A DNA stretch of 64,000 bases from Saturnia japonica (taxonomy: Eukaryota > Arthropoda > Insecta > Lepidoptera > Saturniidae). Below, piece after piece: positions 1 to 11,689 of the stretch (position 1 is its first letter; every line of letters begins with the position of its first letter). A model generated the notes under the pieces. It was given only the letters and a program-made list of their open reading frames with translations. It had not been told where the DNA came from and did not search any database. The translations under genes were made by a program, and so were the position numbers. The stretch spans positions 6,108,115 to 6,172,114 of the forward strand of contig CM065316.1 of NCBI GenBank assembly GCA_033032175.1, written 5' to 3'.

Positions 1-940
1 TAATAAAATAATTTGAAATATTAACTTTGTAAGATATAATTGTGTAACATATGAAAATATTTTTTTGATAATCGTTAACAGGTAACGTGACCATATCGAT
101 GACGACTTATATGAATTTACTTCCTATCCACGTCTTCATACAAGTTTTCACTTCAAAAAAGGAAATCAACTTAAATGATTTTGAGGAGTTCCCTGGTGTA
201 TCTTCGAAATCGAAGGTCCAATGCCAGTGAAATTAGAATGAGAACATCTTCGAGGTCTATCTAAATCGGTTCATCAAAACAACTATTATAAAAATACACA
301 ATCGAATTCGAATGTCGGTTAAAAATATGGCCCAAATACAGTTTTATTTCATTGTAAAATCAAGTACCTAAAATTCCTAGTAGTTTTAATAACCGTGGAA
401 ATATATAGCGTGAGATTTATTTGCAATAGGAACATGTGGATTAAAACGGATTGAAACGAGGACCACACGCAGACTAATAATTGCAATTAGCAAACAATCG
501 AGTCGTTGTACGATTATAACTAATTCAGCTCATCAGTGAGCTAATTTCTGCGATTGGCAGCTGTTAACCTAACCGCACATGCAATCAAATCCGATATCCA
601 CTATACCGAGAACTCCACGCGGTTCGTCATAGAAACCAAAGTAAATAGTTTTTCGAGCGCCACATTCACCCGGTCATCTATAACGGTATTTTAATGATAT
701 AATAATAGCAGACATAATATTAATCTTGCGTTTGTGTGTGTCTTTGTAATTGTTATTTGTCGCGATAACGGGATGTTGTTCAGAAACACCAAAGATTTTA
801 AAATATGGATTAGGTCAATTTTTTAAATATGTATTGTCATGTTTTTTTTTATGTTGGCTCCATGTGTCGGCCAGTATCGCCGTATTTTACCTTCAATTAC
901 TGGACTAATAGAGCCGAGCTGAGTGTTTTTTTCTTGTATA
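1..940. other. A+T-rich DNA, nothing recognised
   Basis: No coding sequence, RNA gene or clear repeat was recognised. The stretch is A+T-rich with scattered short homopolymer runs. Confidence 0.5.
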
Positions 941-949
941 GTAGCACGG

Positions 950-1195
950 TAAATTGGCAGTACTGTCCCGGTAGGTAAGCACAGTACAATTCTAACACAA
1001 CGGTGACTACCGAGAGATCGTAATCCATCGGTGGTCACCGTTGTTATGCTAGCCTGAATTAATTTAACTGCATATGCACAAGCTGATCCCAAAAGCGAAC
1101 CACTATGACGGACTTTTCACTACATGCATGGTGGTCGTGACCCAGTCGAACAGAACAGGCTTACCATCCCGCTATCGCCATTTCCTCGTGCAGGT
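950..1195 (+). repeat. Dispersed repeat family Y, copy 1
   Basis: Diagnostic blocks in order are GGTAAGCACAGTAC, ACCGAGAGATC, a block reading roughly cggtggtcaccgttgttatg, and a 3' block around ggtggtcgtgacccagtcg. The same order recurs near 13445, 24455, 32358, 33052, 38150, 53757/54380, 56985, 59650 and 60525. The open frame on the opposite strand here is part of the repeat and resembles no protein I know. I do not recognise the family by name. Confidence 0.6.
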
Positions 1196-1224
1196 GAGGT
1201 TGGCTAAGCCGTCTCAGCCATAAA

Positions 1225-1405
1225 GATGGTAATTTTCCATTATCTCCTAAACTATGTGTCTAAATAACACGCCATAAATAAACGGCGAAGTATATCGTCA
1301 TAAAATTGTCTTCATGATGAAGTAACTTTTATTGGTAAGGATTAATATGCCATGCCTAAAAATAATGCTCATAAATCACATTTTAATTTTCACTAAATTC
1401 CTTCC
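1225..1405 (+). repeat. Dispersed repeat also present near 48110
   Basis: Shares blocks such as AAAATTGTCTT, ATGATxAAGTAACTTT and ATTAATATGCCATG with 48110-48260. The second copy begins with the 'actagttgtgccc...cgtcgcc' type of sequence common in Lepidoptera repeats. No coding potential is visible. Confidence 0.45.
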
Positions 1406-1451
1406 ACTAAATCGGAATCTGACTAACGTATACAAAAGAATTTTTCTAACC

Positions 1452-1461
1452 CAACTGGTAG
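1452..1461 (+). repeat. Target-site duplication (left) of LINE copy 1
   Basis: CAACTGGTAG here is repeated exactly at 2563-2572. The two copies flank the minus-strand LINE fragment exactly, with the poly(T) (poly(A) on the minus strand) starting at once after the left copy. Confidence 0.85.
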
Positions 1462-2562
1462 TTTTTTTTTTTTTTTGAACTGACTACACTGTTAGCCTTA
1501 GGAGCCCTATCCTAAAACAGAGCCGCTGCGGCTTTTACAGCTTCACCGGACTTGGGTGCGAGCGCTTAGGGCACTCAGCCGCGAAAGTTTGTGACGACCC
1601 GCACGAGGGTGCCAGAGTGGCCGAACCTCGGCTCGGGCGGTCGTCGCGAATGCGAAAAAGTCGCGATCTAACTAATTCCCTAATTCTATGAGAATTCGAG
1701 CTAACTAATATATACTCATATGCACGTTCCCCTCCTCCTGGGAGGAAGGAGTGGACCATGCGTATGTGTATTTGATAATCGGAATGGTTTTTCTACACTA
1801 ACTAGCGCATTAGTCTAACTAGCGCAAAAAAAGAAAAAAAAAAGGTCCCTTACAGAACCTATGTACCTGTGTGGCGTGCACGTGTGTGTGTTCATACGTG
1901 TGTAATGTTGTGTGTGGGTAACTAAGTGTTGCACGTATAGTGTCACTTTGTATCGCGCGGGCGGCTGCCAGACCCAAGGGTTTCACACCGAGGAACGGAC
2001 CTAGGCTTGGGTTGCCGCTAGAGAGGGTGGACGTGACGGGTGTGCGGGAGCGAAGTTGACCGCCCGTCCTCTGCGGAGAGAACGGTGGTTACGCGGGCGT
2101 GGGCGGTGGCACGCTCTGTTTGGAGAGACGGTGGCGGCGTAGAACGCGTTAGCTTTTTCGGTTTGGTCGGGCGGGTCAGTGAATATATTACGCGGCCGGC
2201 GTTTTCTCCGGCAGGCGTTGGGGTCGGGCACATACGAAGCTGCCGCTTTTATTAAGGGATTCGCGTGGTTCGACGCGGTGTCGAAATAAGAGCGAGAAAG
2301 GTGTTTGGCATATGCGTGTATCGAGGGAAGGTCCATATCTCTATGGAGATCCTCCATACGAACAAACCAGGGGGCACCGGTAAGGCGGTGAAGAAACTTA
2401 TTCTGTATGGCTTGTAAGCGTTCCCAGTTATATCTTGACATATGTGCGAATGCAACGCAGCTATATGTCATGATCGGTCGGATACACATCTTGTAGAGCG
2501 TAAGCTTGTGTCTCGTGGACATTTTACTTGCAGCACATAACAGGGGATGCAATCGGGCGAGG
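1462..2562 (-). mobile_element. 5'-truncated jockey-like LINE with TSD
   Basis: An 1101-bp non-LTR retrotransposon fragment in minus orientation. Its poly(A) tail reads as poly(T) at 1462-1476, followed by a 3' UTR to about 2000 and then the C-terminal end of ORF2. A 10-bp target-site duplication, CAACTGGTAG, lies on both sides. The 3' terminal block (gaactgactacactgttag ... gcttcaccggactt) recurs at 10899, 41689 and, diverged, at 60350; it is present on the other strand near 11505-11600. Truncation at the 5' end is usual for LINEs because reverse transcription often stops early. It cannot move by itself. Confidence 0.9.
2001..2562 (-). pseudogene. C-terminal piece of LINE ORF2 reverse transcriptase
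   Basis: About 185 codons remain open from the truncation point to the stop at 2001-2003. The frame contains segments typical of the region after the polymerase domain in jockey-type elements: LTLYKMCIRPIMTYSCVAFA, a WERLQAIQNKFLHRLTGAPW stretch and an HANPLIKAA stretch. The catalytic core (including FADD) lies upstream in full elements and is missing here, so there is no activity. The apparent Met at 2606 is outside the element, beyond the target-site duplication, and is not a real start. The frame has no internal stop, which suggests a fairly young insertion. Confidence 0.85.
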
Positions 2563-2572
2563 CAACTGGTAG

Positions 2573-3240
2573 TTCCATAGATTAACGTGTTTATACAAAC
2601 AAACAATCAGACAAAAAAAAACTCTTTCGCTTTATTATATTATAATGCATATAGATGTAATTCGGCCATATGAATGTTATACACAATCGAGTTTATTGTG
2701 TTGTGTGAACTAGGAAATATCTTGCATAATTAAAATATTATTACATTAATGAGAATCCTCGTTTCAAAAGGTGCTTTTGATTATTTATCTAATTAAACCG
2801 ACTAGGAAGTTCAATGTAATTACGTTTCTTTCTTTAATGTATTGTAAAAAATTGGAAGTATGTCGGTTTAGTAGTAAAAATAACATAATATTGAGATCAA
2901 GACTTAATTGTCCCAGCACTGAATTCAGAGTTTTATAATTCTGCAAAAGCATTTTTTTTCGCACATTATTAATACAAACAATAATTATAAAATAAATATT
3001 AAATAAACTATACTACAATAAAGCATATAAACTATATATAATTAGCCCGAACGTAGCTATTTATCAAATAATTAATCATCTACTGACTGTTTTATTATGT
3101 TTATGTCATTAATATATTACTCTCTTAACTAATAATTAATTTGTAATTGGAAATAATATCACGGACATAAATTGAAATACTAACATTTTCTTCTTTTTTT
3201 TTTAATGATCTGACTTTAACTTATCTTTAAAATAATAGAA
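2573..3240. other. A+T-rich DNA, nothing recognised
   Basis: Long runs of A and T with no supported gene or repeat. Confidence 0.5.
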
Positions 3241-3244
3241 GTGT

Positions 3245-3530
3245 AATATCATGTGACAAGCCGAAGCGATCCGCCGATTGCGCGTAATATTGATTGTTTA
3301 TGAATGTAGGGCGGACTGAAAACCAGCGCTTTGTGGTTTGGTTATACCAAGTCACTTAGCATCAGCAGAGTCGGTCCCATTGCCAAATTGTGTATGTAAT
3401 CATCTTAGTTTGTAAACTTTAATTTGGCAATAAATGATTATTGAAGTGATAACTTCTTAAGGGAGGGTAAATCGCTTCGTAACGTAACGCGTTACGGCGC
3501 CATTGATAGTAGAATAGTTTCAGTCAGTCT
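3245..3530 (+). repeat. Probable 3' end of an unidentified retroelement
   Basis: A more G+C-rich block containing ctgaaaaccagcgct and, further on, ttggcaataaatgattattg with a polyadenylation-like AATAAA. This combination is familiar from dispersed insect retroelement ends or LTRs, but neither boundaries nor duplications could be fixed. Family unknown. Confidence 0.3.
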
Positions 3531-3534
3531 TAAC

Positions 3535-3605
3535 AATGCGCTCGTAGCCTAGCGGTCGTAAGCGTGATTGCTATGGCCGAAGTCATGGGTTCGAATCCTT
3601 GCCGG
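3535..3605 (+). repeat. tRNA-like SINE head or tRNA pseudogene
   Basis: Contains a box A-like TAGCCTAGCGG (about 3547) and a perfect box B, GGTTCGAATCC (about 3589), at tRNA-like spacing, with a T9 run near 3633 that could stop RNA polymerase III. The ends do not pair into an acceptor stem, so it is not a working tRNA. It is distinct in its tail from the SINE copies at 5374 and 24186. Confidence 0.6.
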
Positions 3606-3719
3606 CTTTCCTTTCTCTCTTTCTTTTAGTGTTTTTTTTTTCTAGTTTTTGGTTAGTTTAAGTTATCGCTTCTGTCGAGCGTCCCGAGACGCACAATATT
3701 TTTTTTATTATTATTAAAG

Positions 3720-5365
3720 AGTTTTTTAAATCAGATCACACTTTCTAAATATTACCTCCTAAATGCATATTCACAAGCTTTAGGTATCTCATTCTAAAGA
3801 AACCAATTTACTAACAAAATTTCTAAGTAGAACGATTTCACTTACACTAAAAGCTTTTTGTAAACTTGGACAAGACTTACGAGTACCTACACTACCTACA
3901 TATGAACTTATTAAACAAAAAATTGTTAGAGAAAGTCCAGCTACTAAATTTTATTAAGCGCAATATTTATTACTCATATAGGGAGTTAATCTCTGTACAA
4001 ATGTTCTTAATGGGTAATTTAACAGTCAGCGAAAGTCAATTCTCCTCGAGCTTACATCTTGTTTTGTGAGACAAGTTTTCACTTCAAAAAATGTCTGGCT
4101 TTGTTAGGCTTAATAAAATGTTACTTGCTTAAATATGAAGGAGAGAGTAGAAGATAAATAATAGTCATTTGGACTTTAACTTATCGTTTCTATTTATTAG
4201 GACAAAGATTGGCTTGTAGACTTAAAACTAAAATAGGGGGTTTTTATTAATAAATAGCTATTAACCTCTACACCAGACCCTACTAGGTACAATACAAATC
4301 CCTTGTGAAAACTGTTCCTTCCATCCTCAAAAAATATAATTGCTTTCCATTCAGTGATTTTTAGTCACATGTAAGAACTAGGTACACTTATGACTTGTAA
4401 TCATCATCATTATATTAATACGTGAAGCAAAAACTTTGACACCCTTTTTAAGCGTATTTCGTGCACGGAAGACCGTAGGATTTGGCATGGTTAAAGTTTA
4501 TATGGAGGAGTGCATAAAGCTAAAATTTATCTATAATATCTGTTACTAATATATTAAATTAATATCTAATTAATCTAATTAATAATCCATTGAATTTAGA
4601 CCCACCAAAATATTGACATTGTCACTCAATGAAAAGTGACAGCAAGTGATATAATATTCATTGTTTAGGTTCATATTGCAATAGTCAAACAGATAATAGT
4701 CTATGATTAAAAAGTCGCTGGTTGAATTTCGATCATTGGGCGACCGCTAGTATTATGTAATATGTCTAATTTTTATAACCATATTAAAAAATATGGAAAA
4801 CAATGTTTACTTAAAAAGGTTATAAAAAATGTGTCCAAATATAACAAATTACAACAAAATAATATATGTATTGTGAACGTATAATGACTGAGCGATTAGG
4901 AATTTGGATTCATGTAATTTAAAAGGTAATTTTTGTAATTTAGCTTTGTTTTTTTTCAAATATCAAAATTGCTTTGCCGGTATACGTATTACGTATATAA
5001 TTCTCTCAATTACATATTAAATAATACTTTTAATCTTTGTACTCAATACAACTTAAATAATACTGTATGAGGTAACACTTAGCGTGAGTTGAGGTGAACA
5101 ACCTTTAATTATAACACATCCATAAAACAATTCATAAATATAAACATTCTTCAAAAACGCGATTCCAAATGGCCTGCATCTATCCACGTGTGGTTGGCAA
5201 GTTTTTTCCGTTGTTTTTGTATCGAATTCCATTGCCAACGACTTTGATTATTAAAAAAAATTAAACGATCGGCCTCATTGTAATCGAAATCACGTAGGCG
5301 ACAGTTTCAAGGACGGTGGACCCGTCCTCATGATTACTTAGGTACTTTAGCAACTACGTGGTGGT
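3720..5365. other. Mostly unassigned DNA; MITE-like block at 4425-4545
   Basis: Mostly A+T-rich with no supported gene. The block 4425-4545 (…aagcgtatttcgtgcacgg… ggcatggttaaagtttatat…) matches the reverse complement of 39795-39945, so it is a dispersed repeat, probably a short non-autonomous DNA element. Confidence 0.45.
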
Positions 5366-5373
5366 TTTTAAAA

Positions 5374-5633
5374 TACATACATACCATCACGCCTGTATCC
5401 CCGAAGGGTTAGGCAGTGGTGTACTGACGTACACCCACAGTTCGCCGTATACGTCTTTTAGGTCCCATGTAATAGGGGGCGAGCCTATCGCCATTAATCG
5501 GGCACAAAGCCTAACTCTGAGCTGTTACTGAGAATTTCATAGAATAACCCAATAACACTTAGCTCGACCTGGGAATCGAACCCAGGACCTCGATCTTAGC
5601 AGTCGCGCTTACGACCACTAGGCTAACAAGGCA
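5374..5633 (-). repeat. tRNA-derived SINE family 1, full-length copy
   Basis: On the minus strand it begins with a tRNA-like head (GCCTTGTTAGCCTAGTGG, box A), then box B within ggttcgattccc, a body containing gggcgataggctcgccccc-type sequence, and a tail of tATG repeats. TTTTAAAA at 5366-5373 and 5634-5641 is an 8-bp target-site duplication. Such SINEs are copied by a partner LINE. Other copies lie at 24186, 28447 and 35682. Confidence 0.88.
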
Positions 5634-6104
5634 TTTTAAAAAGCAAACGATGAAATAAATTGTCATTTTAATAATGTTATTGTTTAATAAAAAGTCCGTG
5701 AATATTTCATTAGTAAACGAACACTTATAGATTTCATGTACTTATCAAAATGTTTTTTAGTTTTTTCAAAGTTTAGTTTTATCTACTTTGTTGTTAGTTT
5801 AAGCTTTAAAATCATGTGACACTGCTTGTGTTTGTATTTGGGTCTAATACAATCGAATGATTTCAGTATTCTAGTGAATGACGAAGCTGAAAGTTCGAAT
5901 TCCGTCAGGTCTAACCAAGTCAACCGGTCTTGTTTTATGATTAGGAATTCGTAGCAAAAAAAAGGGTTCTAAAAGTTTACGTTATTAGCACTTATTTATA
6001 ATGGGTAATAATTACTGTATTTAATTATTTATATTGAACACCTTTTCGCATAAACAAGAATATAGAAATAAATCTAAATACAATTCAATGATTTTTTAAA
6101 TCTA

Positions 6105-6245
6105 CCAGTGGAGCCGAGCCTTTGCACGCGTTTATTACGCAGTAATTATTTTCGTCTCGTAATTGTTTTTTATTTACATTATTGCCAATCAATTGAGGCC
6201 ATAATATATTTCACGTGTACAGAAACTTTATGAAAAACGGTCGAC
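6105..6245 (-). repeat. Arm of a 1.3-kb inverted repeat pair
   Basis: The reverse complement of this block matches 7262-7397 in order: gtgtacacgtgaaat, a cctcaattgattggcaa block, ttactgcgtaa, and acgcgtgc. The arm at 7397 ends in a CTAG motif of the kind seen at Helitron-like 3' ends. Confidence 0.55.
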
Positions 6246-7261
6246 AATATATATTTGTTTTAGGATTGCAAAAATATTATATAGGTATTTGATTCTTATG
6301 CTCCATCAAATATGAAATGTCATATATAATCCCGTGTACAAAATTTAATCAAAACATGTTGAAAATTGATATTTTATGATTAGTTCAAAAAGTATTCGTG
6401 ACGTTTTTTATAGCCTATCTTTTTTAATGTCATATTCGCGATTTATTTAATGGATTCCTATTTTACCGCTTGATGTCTATTTTGTCGATAGACTTTATGA
6501 TAGAACTATCAGGGTCTGATCACCAATAGGTCTATCAAGTTTGGGAAAAAAATTACGTGTACGGACAGAACTGTAGAAGCCAGAACTTAATATAAATAAA
6601 CTATTTCGAATATATTGGGTTGTCCATACTATATATACCTATATGCGAAATTAATTCTGTCTGTCTAAGCCTTTGATGAATTTTGTAATAGAGATAGATT
6701 GAATCTCGGGAAAGGACATAGGGTACTTTTTGTACCGAACATAAAACTTTAAGGGTAGAAAGTAGGGGATAAAAGTTTCTATGAACAAAATATGGGAACA
6801 CCAAATGCGCATGCGCGATAATGGTGAAATGACATCGGCTGCCATACCAACCAGTTTGTTGATAGTTAATCTCGTTTGTTTTTTGATTTGTTCGATAAGA
6901 AATGTATGGTATTTCTAATAATTACAAAATAAATCATAGTCCAGTATTCTTTTTAAGATTTGCTGAAGTGTTTTTAATCTGTTTAACTACGCAGTACGGC
7001 ATAATTAATATTTTATTTTATGATAGAAATATGTCATGTGCTGTCAATCGCGGCTCGAGGGTGTTTATATATTCTAAGCGATATACCTATTGTAAATTAT
7101 CTGAATTATACAGTTTTGCTAAAAGTGAATTACATTTCATTGTGTTATTCCACGTAAAGTGAAAATAAAACTTGGATTAAAGTTTGTATGAATGACCCGT
7201 CATGTCTCAAATTAGAGATATTCATATTTATGCTTTTGGTAAGTACGAAATTAAAATAATT

Positions 7262-7397
7262 ATTTGATGAAAATTGTACACGGGAAATACACGTTATTCC
7301 TCAATGAATTGTCAACAATGTGGGTAAAAATAAAATTACTGGATGCAAATAAATACTGCGTAACTACAAACGCGTGCGGAGCCGCGGGCACAACGCT
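7262..7397 (+). repeat. Second arm of the inverted repeat pair
   Basis: Ends with acgcgtgcggagccgcggg and then ...acgCTAG|T, the 3' signature shared with other short elements in this window. It pairs with 6105-6245 in opposite orientation with many mismatches, so either two separate insertions or one decayed composite element. Confidence 0.55.
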
Positions 7398-7757
7398 AGT
7401 ATATTATATAAATATCAATAGAGTTTAAACTTTCAGATATATGTGATAACACATGAAAAGCTTTATAAAAGCTCTTCTAACCATTAATGATTGGTTGGCT
7501 TGTTAATTTTGATAGTATGCAGACGATAGCCAGATGGCTGGTTCTGGTGAACTGGCTATCTTGTTGTCACTTAAATAAATTGCTCAATGCCCTTATTATT
7601 CCGCCTTAAAATAAATTGAACGACTTCTGTTACAAGTTGTACTGTCTTAACAATTCACATCTGTGGAAGTGCATTGGTTAATAAATTATATTAATATACA
7701 TATTTCATGTTCTTATTATAATGCATTTAAAAAAATCAAATATCACGCATTTTAGAA

Positions 7758-8232
7758 TCTATACAAATAAATAAAATTGAAGTGTCTGTTTGTAATGTCA
7801 AAATATTAGCTTTTTATTAAATACTTCATATATTTTTATTATTTTTCTCTGTCTGTCTGTTTGTTCCGGCTAATCTGCGAAACGGTTGGTCTGATTTTGA
7901 AGGTACTTTCACTGGCAGATAGCTGATGTTTTAGGAAGTATCTTGCATTACGTTTTTTTTAGAAAAATAATTTGTGTATCTCAAAAATAAAATAAACTTG
8001 TAACGGTGAACCAATTCGGGCGCTCAAATGGCTTACGTTGATTAAACCATAAGATATATATGAAATTAATGTAGAAGTCGTCAACGACCGTATAAGTGTA
8101 TCTTCTAAGGGTGACCAACTATAAGCATTTTTGTCTTTAAAATAACCGGGAGCGTTTTTCAGCACCAATGGCGCGTGTGCCTGATGGACGGCATGCTGTA
8201 GTCCACGCGAGCGCAGTCGCGGGTAAAGCTAG
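7758..8232 (+). mobile_element. Helitron-like non-autonomous element, copy 1
   Basis: A 475-bp element starting TCTATACAAATAAATAAAAT and ending ...AAAGCTAG, between a host A and T, as rolling-circle elements insert. A short hairpin, CGCGA-gcgcag-TCGCG, lies just before the end. It has no coding region for a Rep/helicase, so it would depend on an autonomous partner. Homologous over its length with 37239-37746 and 44394-44880, all in the same orientation. Assigning it to Helitrons rests on these end features. Confidence 0.6.
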
Positions 8233-8484
8233 TGTTCTAGAAATATCTATTTGGATAATATAATGGAAATATCTATTTTTATATATTTTTGGAAATTGTA
8301 CTCGTTGTAGGTTCAAATAGGTATTTTATGTTACTCATCTAGCTATACATAATATAAAATTAACGTCTCTCTGCTTGTCTGACCGTTTATGTTCTTTTCA
8401 CGCGAAAACCCTATTCAATTTACCTTTTTTTTAAATTCATAGCTAAAGGCTTTGGCTATGTTATAGGAATAATTATGTATTTTG

Positions 8485-8605
8485 TATTCTCGTCAACAAG
8501 GCACGAGATGAAAGCCAAACAAGTTCAAAGAGGTTTTCCCTTTAATAAATACTCCCTTAGAACCCGTCCGATCAATAAATCAGTATTCAGAAGTTCCTCC
8601 ATTAA
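8485..8605 (+). repeat. Dispersed repeat shared with 13755-13925
   Basis: Shares tattctcgtcaacaxgg, aaatactccctta and cagxattcctcca blocks with the later copy. No family recognised. Confidence 0.45.
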
Positions 8606-8659
8606 GGTATTTAGTACTGCATTAATAATTGAAGGTAGCATATGATTAAGAGAGGTAGT

Positions 8660-8860
8660 GCATAGAGAAAATTCTTACTACTTGGGGCAACCCGAATGGT
8701 GAACCTACAGATAAACCATACAGACAATCGCAGCCAAATAACCTTGTGTTGAGTTCCTACGGTGAGTAGGATTTACAGAGCTCTACGGAGAAGAGGGAGT
8801 TAAGTTTGTCAACGTTTATCTCGTTTGCCACCTTAGTTTTATATAAAAAAATCCCAAGTA
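8660..8860 (+). repeat. Dispersed repeat family X, copy 1
   Basis: Core blocks are acttggggcaacccgaa, tttxcagagctc, and a 3' block gtttgccaccttagtt followed by a run of A. Other copies are at 42400-42655 and 43598-43835. Confidence 0.55.
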
Positions 8861-8869
8861 CGCATATCT

Positions 8870-10810
8870 TACTAGAAGTGGTTAAAATTAGGCAATGTAC
8901 ACTACACTGCACTGTCTACGTGGGAACCGCAGACCAAAGATGGGAACATGTTAAGTGTGCTAACTCCCGCATGGACATTAAGCGCCCTCGTATTTTAAAT
9001 TTACAATTGTTTGAAGTGAAATCTTCTTGAACCGCGTTGATTTTTAGTAGGGGTAAACTTATTGGTTCGCGTGAACTGCGCGTCACCGATGTCCTCGACA
9101 TGCTCTTGACGTATTGCGCTTGCGCCAAATTAACAACGCGTAGTAAAACAACCTGTGTACATTTATACTCATATATTATACACTAATACAAAATTGAGTT
9201 TTCAGTTCTGTCGGCAGTCCTTAAGACTGCTTATGCTTTTTTGTTCTCATTAATATCTCGTTCTATGACATGTTCCATAAATAATACTAACTCATTGACA
9301 AACCGACATTATATTATGAGCAAATTATTACCTATTTTCGTAATAAAGTATGTCAATGTAACTTTGTAACTTTGCGGTATTACGAAGCGAGTATCCATAA
9401 AGATAAAGCACCAGCAAATGTGGTTTGGTCCACGCTATATGACTAATATACGATACGCGGTCTAAATATATGTCTACGCGTTGTTCAATACGGCCATTCC
9501 TCTCCTGCGATGATGGACTTTGCTACTAGGAGAGAAACCTAGAAAACAAATAATTTCTATTCATTGCTATTTTTGACTTTATAGATTTGTATTATTGTAT
9601 GAAAACTTTGCAATGTAAAGCCATTTCATGGTTGTTTTGTTCGTTTGTTAAACGGTTCGGTTTGGTCGATATCGCTGCCCTAAATGTGTCACAACACAAG
9701 GGTGACTCAGGCGCCAAGCGGGATGGGTAAAATTGAATTTTGCATATGACGTTTATACTGATATTTACTATTTGCAATACTGGCTTATCGCTTTCCTACT
9801 TGACTCATATAGTCCATGAAGAATGTCAATCAATTTTAAAAAGTAACTTACTTATAGTGCAGTAGTAAGAATAATAAACTATACATGAAAAAACAAGCTT
9901 TCACGACCTAGGACTAAAGTACTTATCGAGGCAAATCCACCAGCCAGGATATCTTGTTTTCATTAACCGTTACTATGCTCTGAATCCGGGTCCATCATCA
10001 GATCAGTAATATCATAATTCAAAATTTAGTTGCATGATTTGACCTTTAATAGCTTCTAAAAAAACAACAACGGCTTAATTGTTTTCCCCTGCGTTTCCTG
10101 TTTAAGGGATTGTATACATTTCATCTAAGAAGATTAATTATAATTTAAATTTATTATTCAATAGTTGAATTTGAATTAAATGTTAATAAGTGTTTGTTGA
10201 GTTTTTTTGTTGCAACTAATCATAATAGGACCCGTGTCTCGTCTTGTGGAGGGTATTACATATTATCGAGCGAGTCGTTTTAATTATGTAGTAAAGGATA
10301 TTTCCGTTCTGATGCAATTACCACTAACGCGCGCACGCCTTTAGATGGGATGGCCAGATAAGTCTGAATTTTTATAGTTTTAATTTTTAATTTTCAATCT
10401 CTCGAGCCTTGTAATAAATTAAAGATTTTTAATACTTAACAGTTATGTTTTTGATTTTAAATAACTTAAAACATATTATCGTAGGGTATGTTTTAATTTA
10501 TTACATTTTACGTCCTTCGAATTTCCCTTGAGGCTTCTCATAAATTACAAATTAAAGAGAATCTGTTTTTGAAGATGCACATGGAAATAATATTTAATGT
10601 TTTGTTTATAATCAATGTACGCATTAATAGATTATATATTCTCGCATCGTATTTCGTTATGAAAATATTAAGTTTTATAATATTAATATGTAGGAGAGCG
10701 AACTAAGCTTGGTGAGTAGAAGAAAACACACCTATCTAGATAAACTTTAAAAGAAAAATATTATCTACATATAAAATTTCTACGAAAGCGTTAGAACCGT
10801 TTCCGAGAAA
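8870..10810. other. No recognised gene
   Basis: Mixed composition. 8900-9130 is somewhat richer in G+C but its open frames on the two strands resemble nothing known to me. The remainder is A+T-rich. Confidence 0.45.
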
Positions 10811-10814
10811 CCAA

Positions 10815-11160
10815 CTACACATATACAGGTGGATTTTTGAGATGAGATTGTATGCACAAAAACGTAAACTGTGAGAAATAGAGAAAAGTGTTGTAAGATT
10901 TTTTTTTTTTTAGAACTGACTACACTGTTAGCCTTATGGGCCCTATCCAAAAACAGAGCCGCTGCGGCTTTTACAGCTTCACCGGACTTGTATGTGTTGT
11001 AAGAAGTCAGGGGCTCGATTTATGAGAAACTAAAAATTGTACATTTTTTTAATGTCTTAACTTGAGCGGGATATCCAATCATTTGATTTTTGTAACATAT
11101 TATAAATGTATTACACTAACGGATTTTGTGGATATTAAGGATCAACATTTGCAAAAGAAG
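10815..11160 (+). repeat. Dispersed repeat split by a LINE 3' end
   Basis: 10815-10890 (caggtggatttttgagatg ... agaaaagtg) and 11005-11160 (...tattaaggatcaaca) align in order with one continuous block at 16045-16215. The LINE fragment at 10899-10993 therefore inserted into an existing copy. Confidence 0.6.
10899..10993 (-). mobile_element. 95-bp LINE 3' end with TSD
   Basis: Starts with poly(T) and then the same 3' terminal sequence as the LINE at 1462 (gaactgactacactgttag ... cttcaccggacttg). It is flanked by an exact 11-bp duplication GTGTTGTAAGA at 10888-10898 and 10994-11004. This is an extreme 5' truncation; only the last part of the 3' UTR was copied. Confidence 0.88.
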
Positions 11161-11164
11161 TGTA

Positions 11165-11345
11165 GATAATTAATTTAGACTACAGAGTAAAAAGAAAGTG
11201 CGAATTTTGAGGGTAATCTCTGGAACTACCAGTCAGATTTGAAAAACTATTTAGCCCATTTATTGGGGAAGGTTATAAGCTATATAACCTTACGATACGA
11301 CTTTAAAGAGTGGAGCAGTAACTTTAAATACCAAGAAATATGTAA
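11165..11345 (+). repeat. Fragment of a dispersed Lepidoptera-type repeat
   Basis: Contains the gaactaccagtcagatttga and tagcccatttattgggga wording that recurs in many short non-autonomous insect elements. Boundaries not seen. Confidence 0.35.
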
Positions 11346-11499
11346 AGCTTTAAGCAAGTACGGGAAGTGGTATCAATGATTGGCTGGATAGGGAATTAGT
11401 CAGGTCAGATGGCGATGTTGTTGCATATCCGAAGTTGAGGTTTAGCCACTTTGGCAACTTTGAGCATGTTGCCACGCTTTTGCGGATGAGTGTCTTCAG

Positions 11500-11605
11500 C
11501 GCTTGCCCCAAACCCAGTGAAGCTGTAAAATCCGTCTGAGGCTCAAGTTTTCTTGGGCCCTTATGGCTAACAGAGTAGTCAGATAAAAAATTAAATAAGC
11601 TATGC
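11500..11605 (+). mobile_element. Diverged LINE 3' end, plus strand
   Basis: Reads ccagtgaagctgtaaaatcc ... ggcccttatggctaacagag tagtcag and then an A-rich tail. This is the reverse complement of the 3' terminus seen at 1462-1560, with more differences, so it is an older copy in plus orientation. The open frame on the other strand is accidental. Confidence 0.65.
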
Positions 11606-11689
11606 GGGTGCGTTGGCGACGCGTTTGTGCGCATGTTCGAATAAATTTAACACGGGTGAAACTTTGAGGTACATACAGCTAGTTGAAAA

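Noticed and set aside
1535..1759. Conserved short protein in the LINE 3' region (also at 41738-41977)
   Set aside because: Both frames lie in the 3' UTR of the same LINE family. The shared reading follows from nucleotide homology and the two copies differ in frame-breaking ways on the N-terminal side.
3535..3605. Functional tRNA gene
   Set aside because: Boxes A and B are present but the ends cannot form an acceptor stem, so it is a SINE head or pseudogene.
11350..11634. 94-codon minus-strand frame
   Set aside because: It is antisense to a recognisable LINE 3' end on the plus strand.
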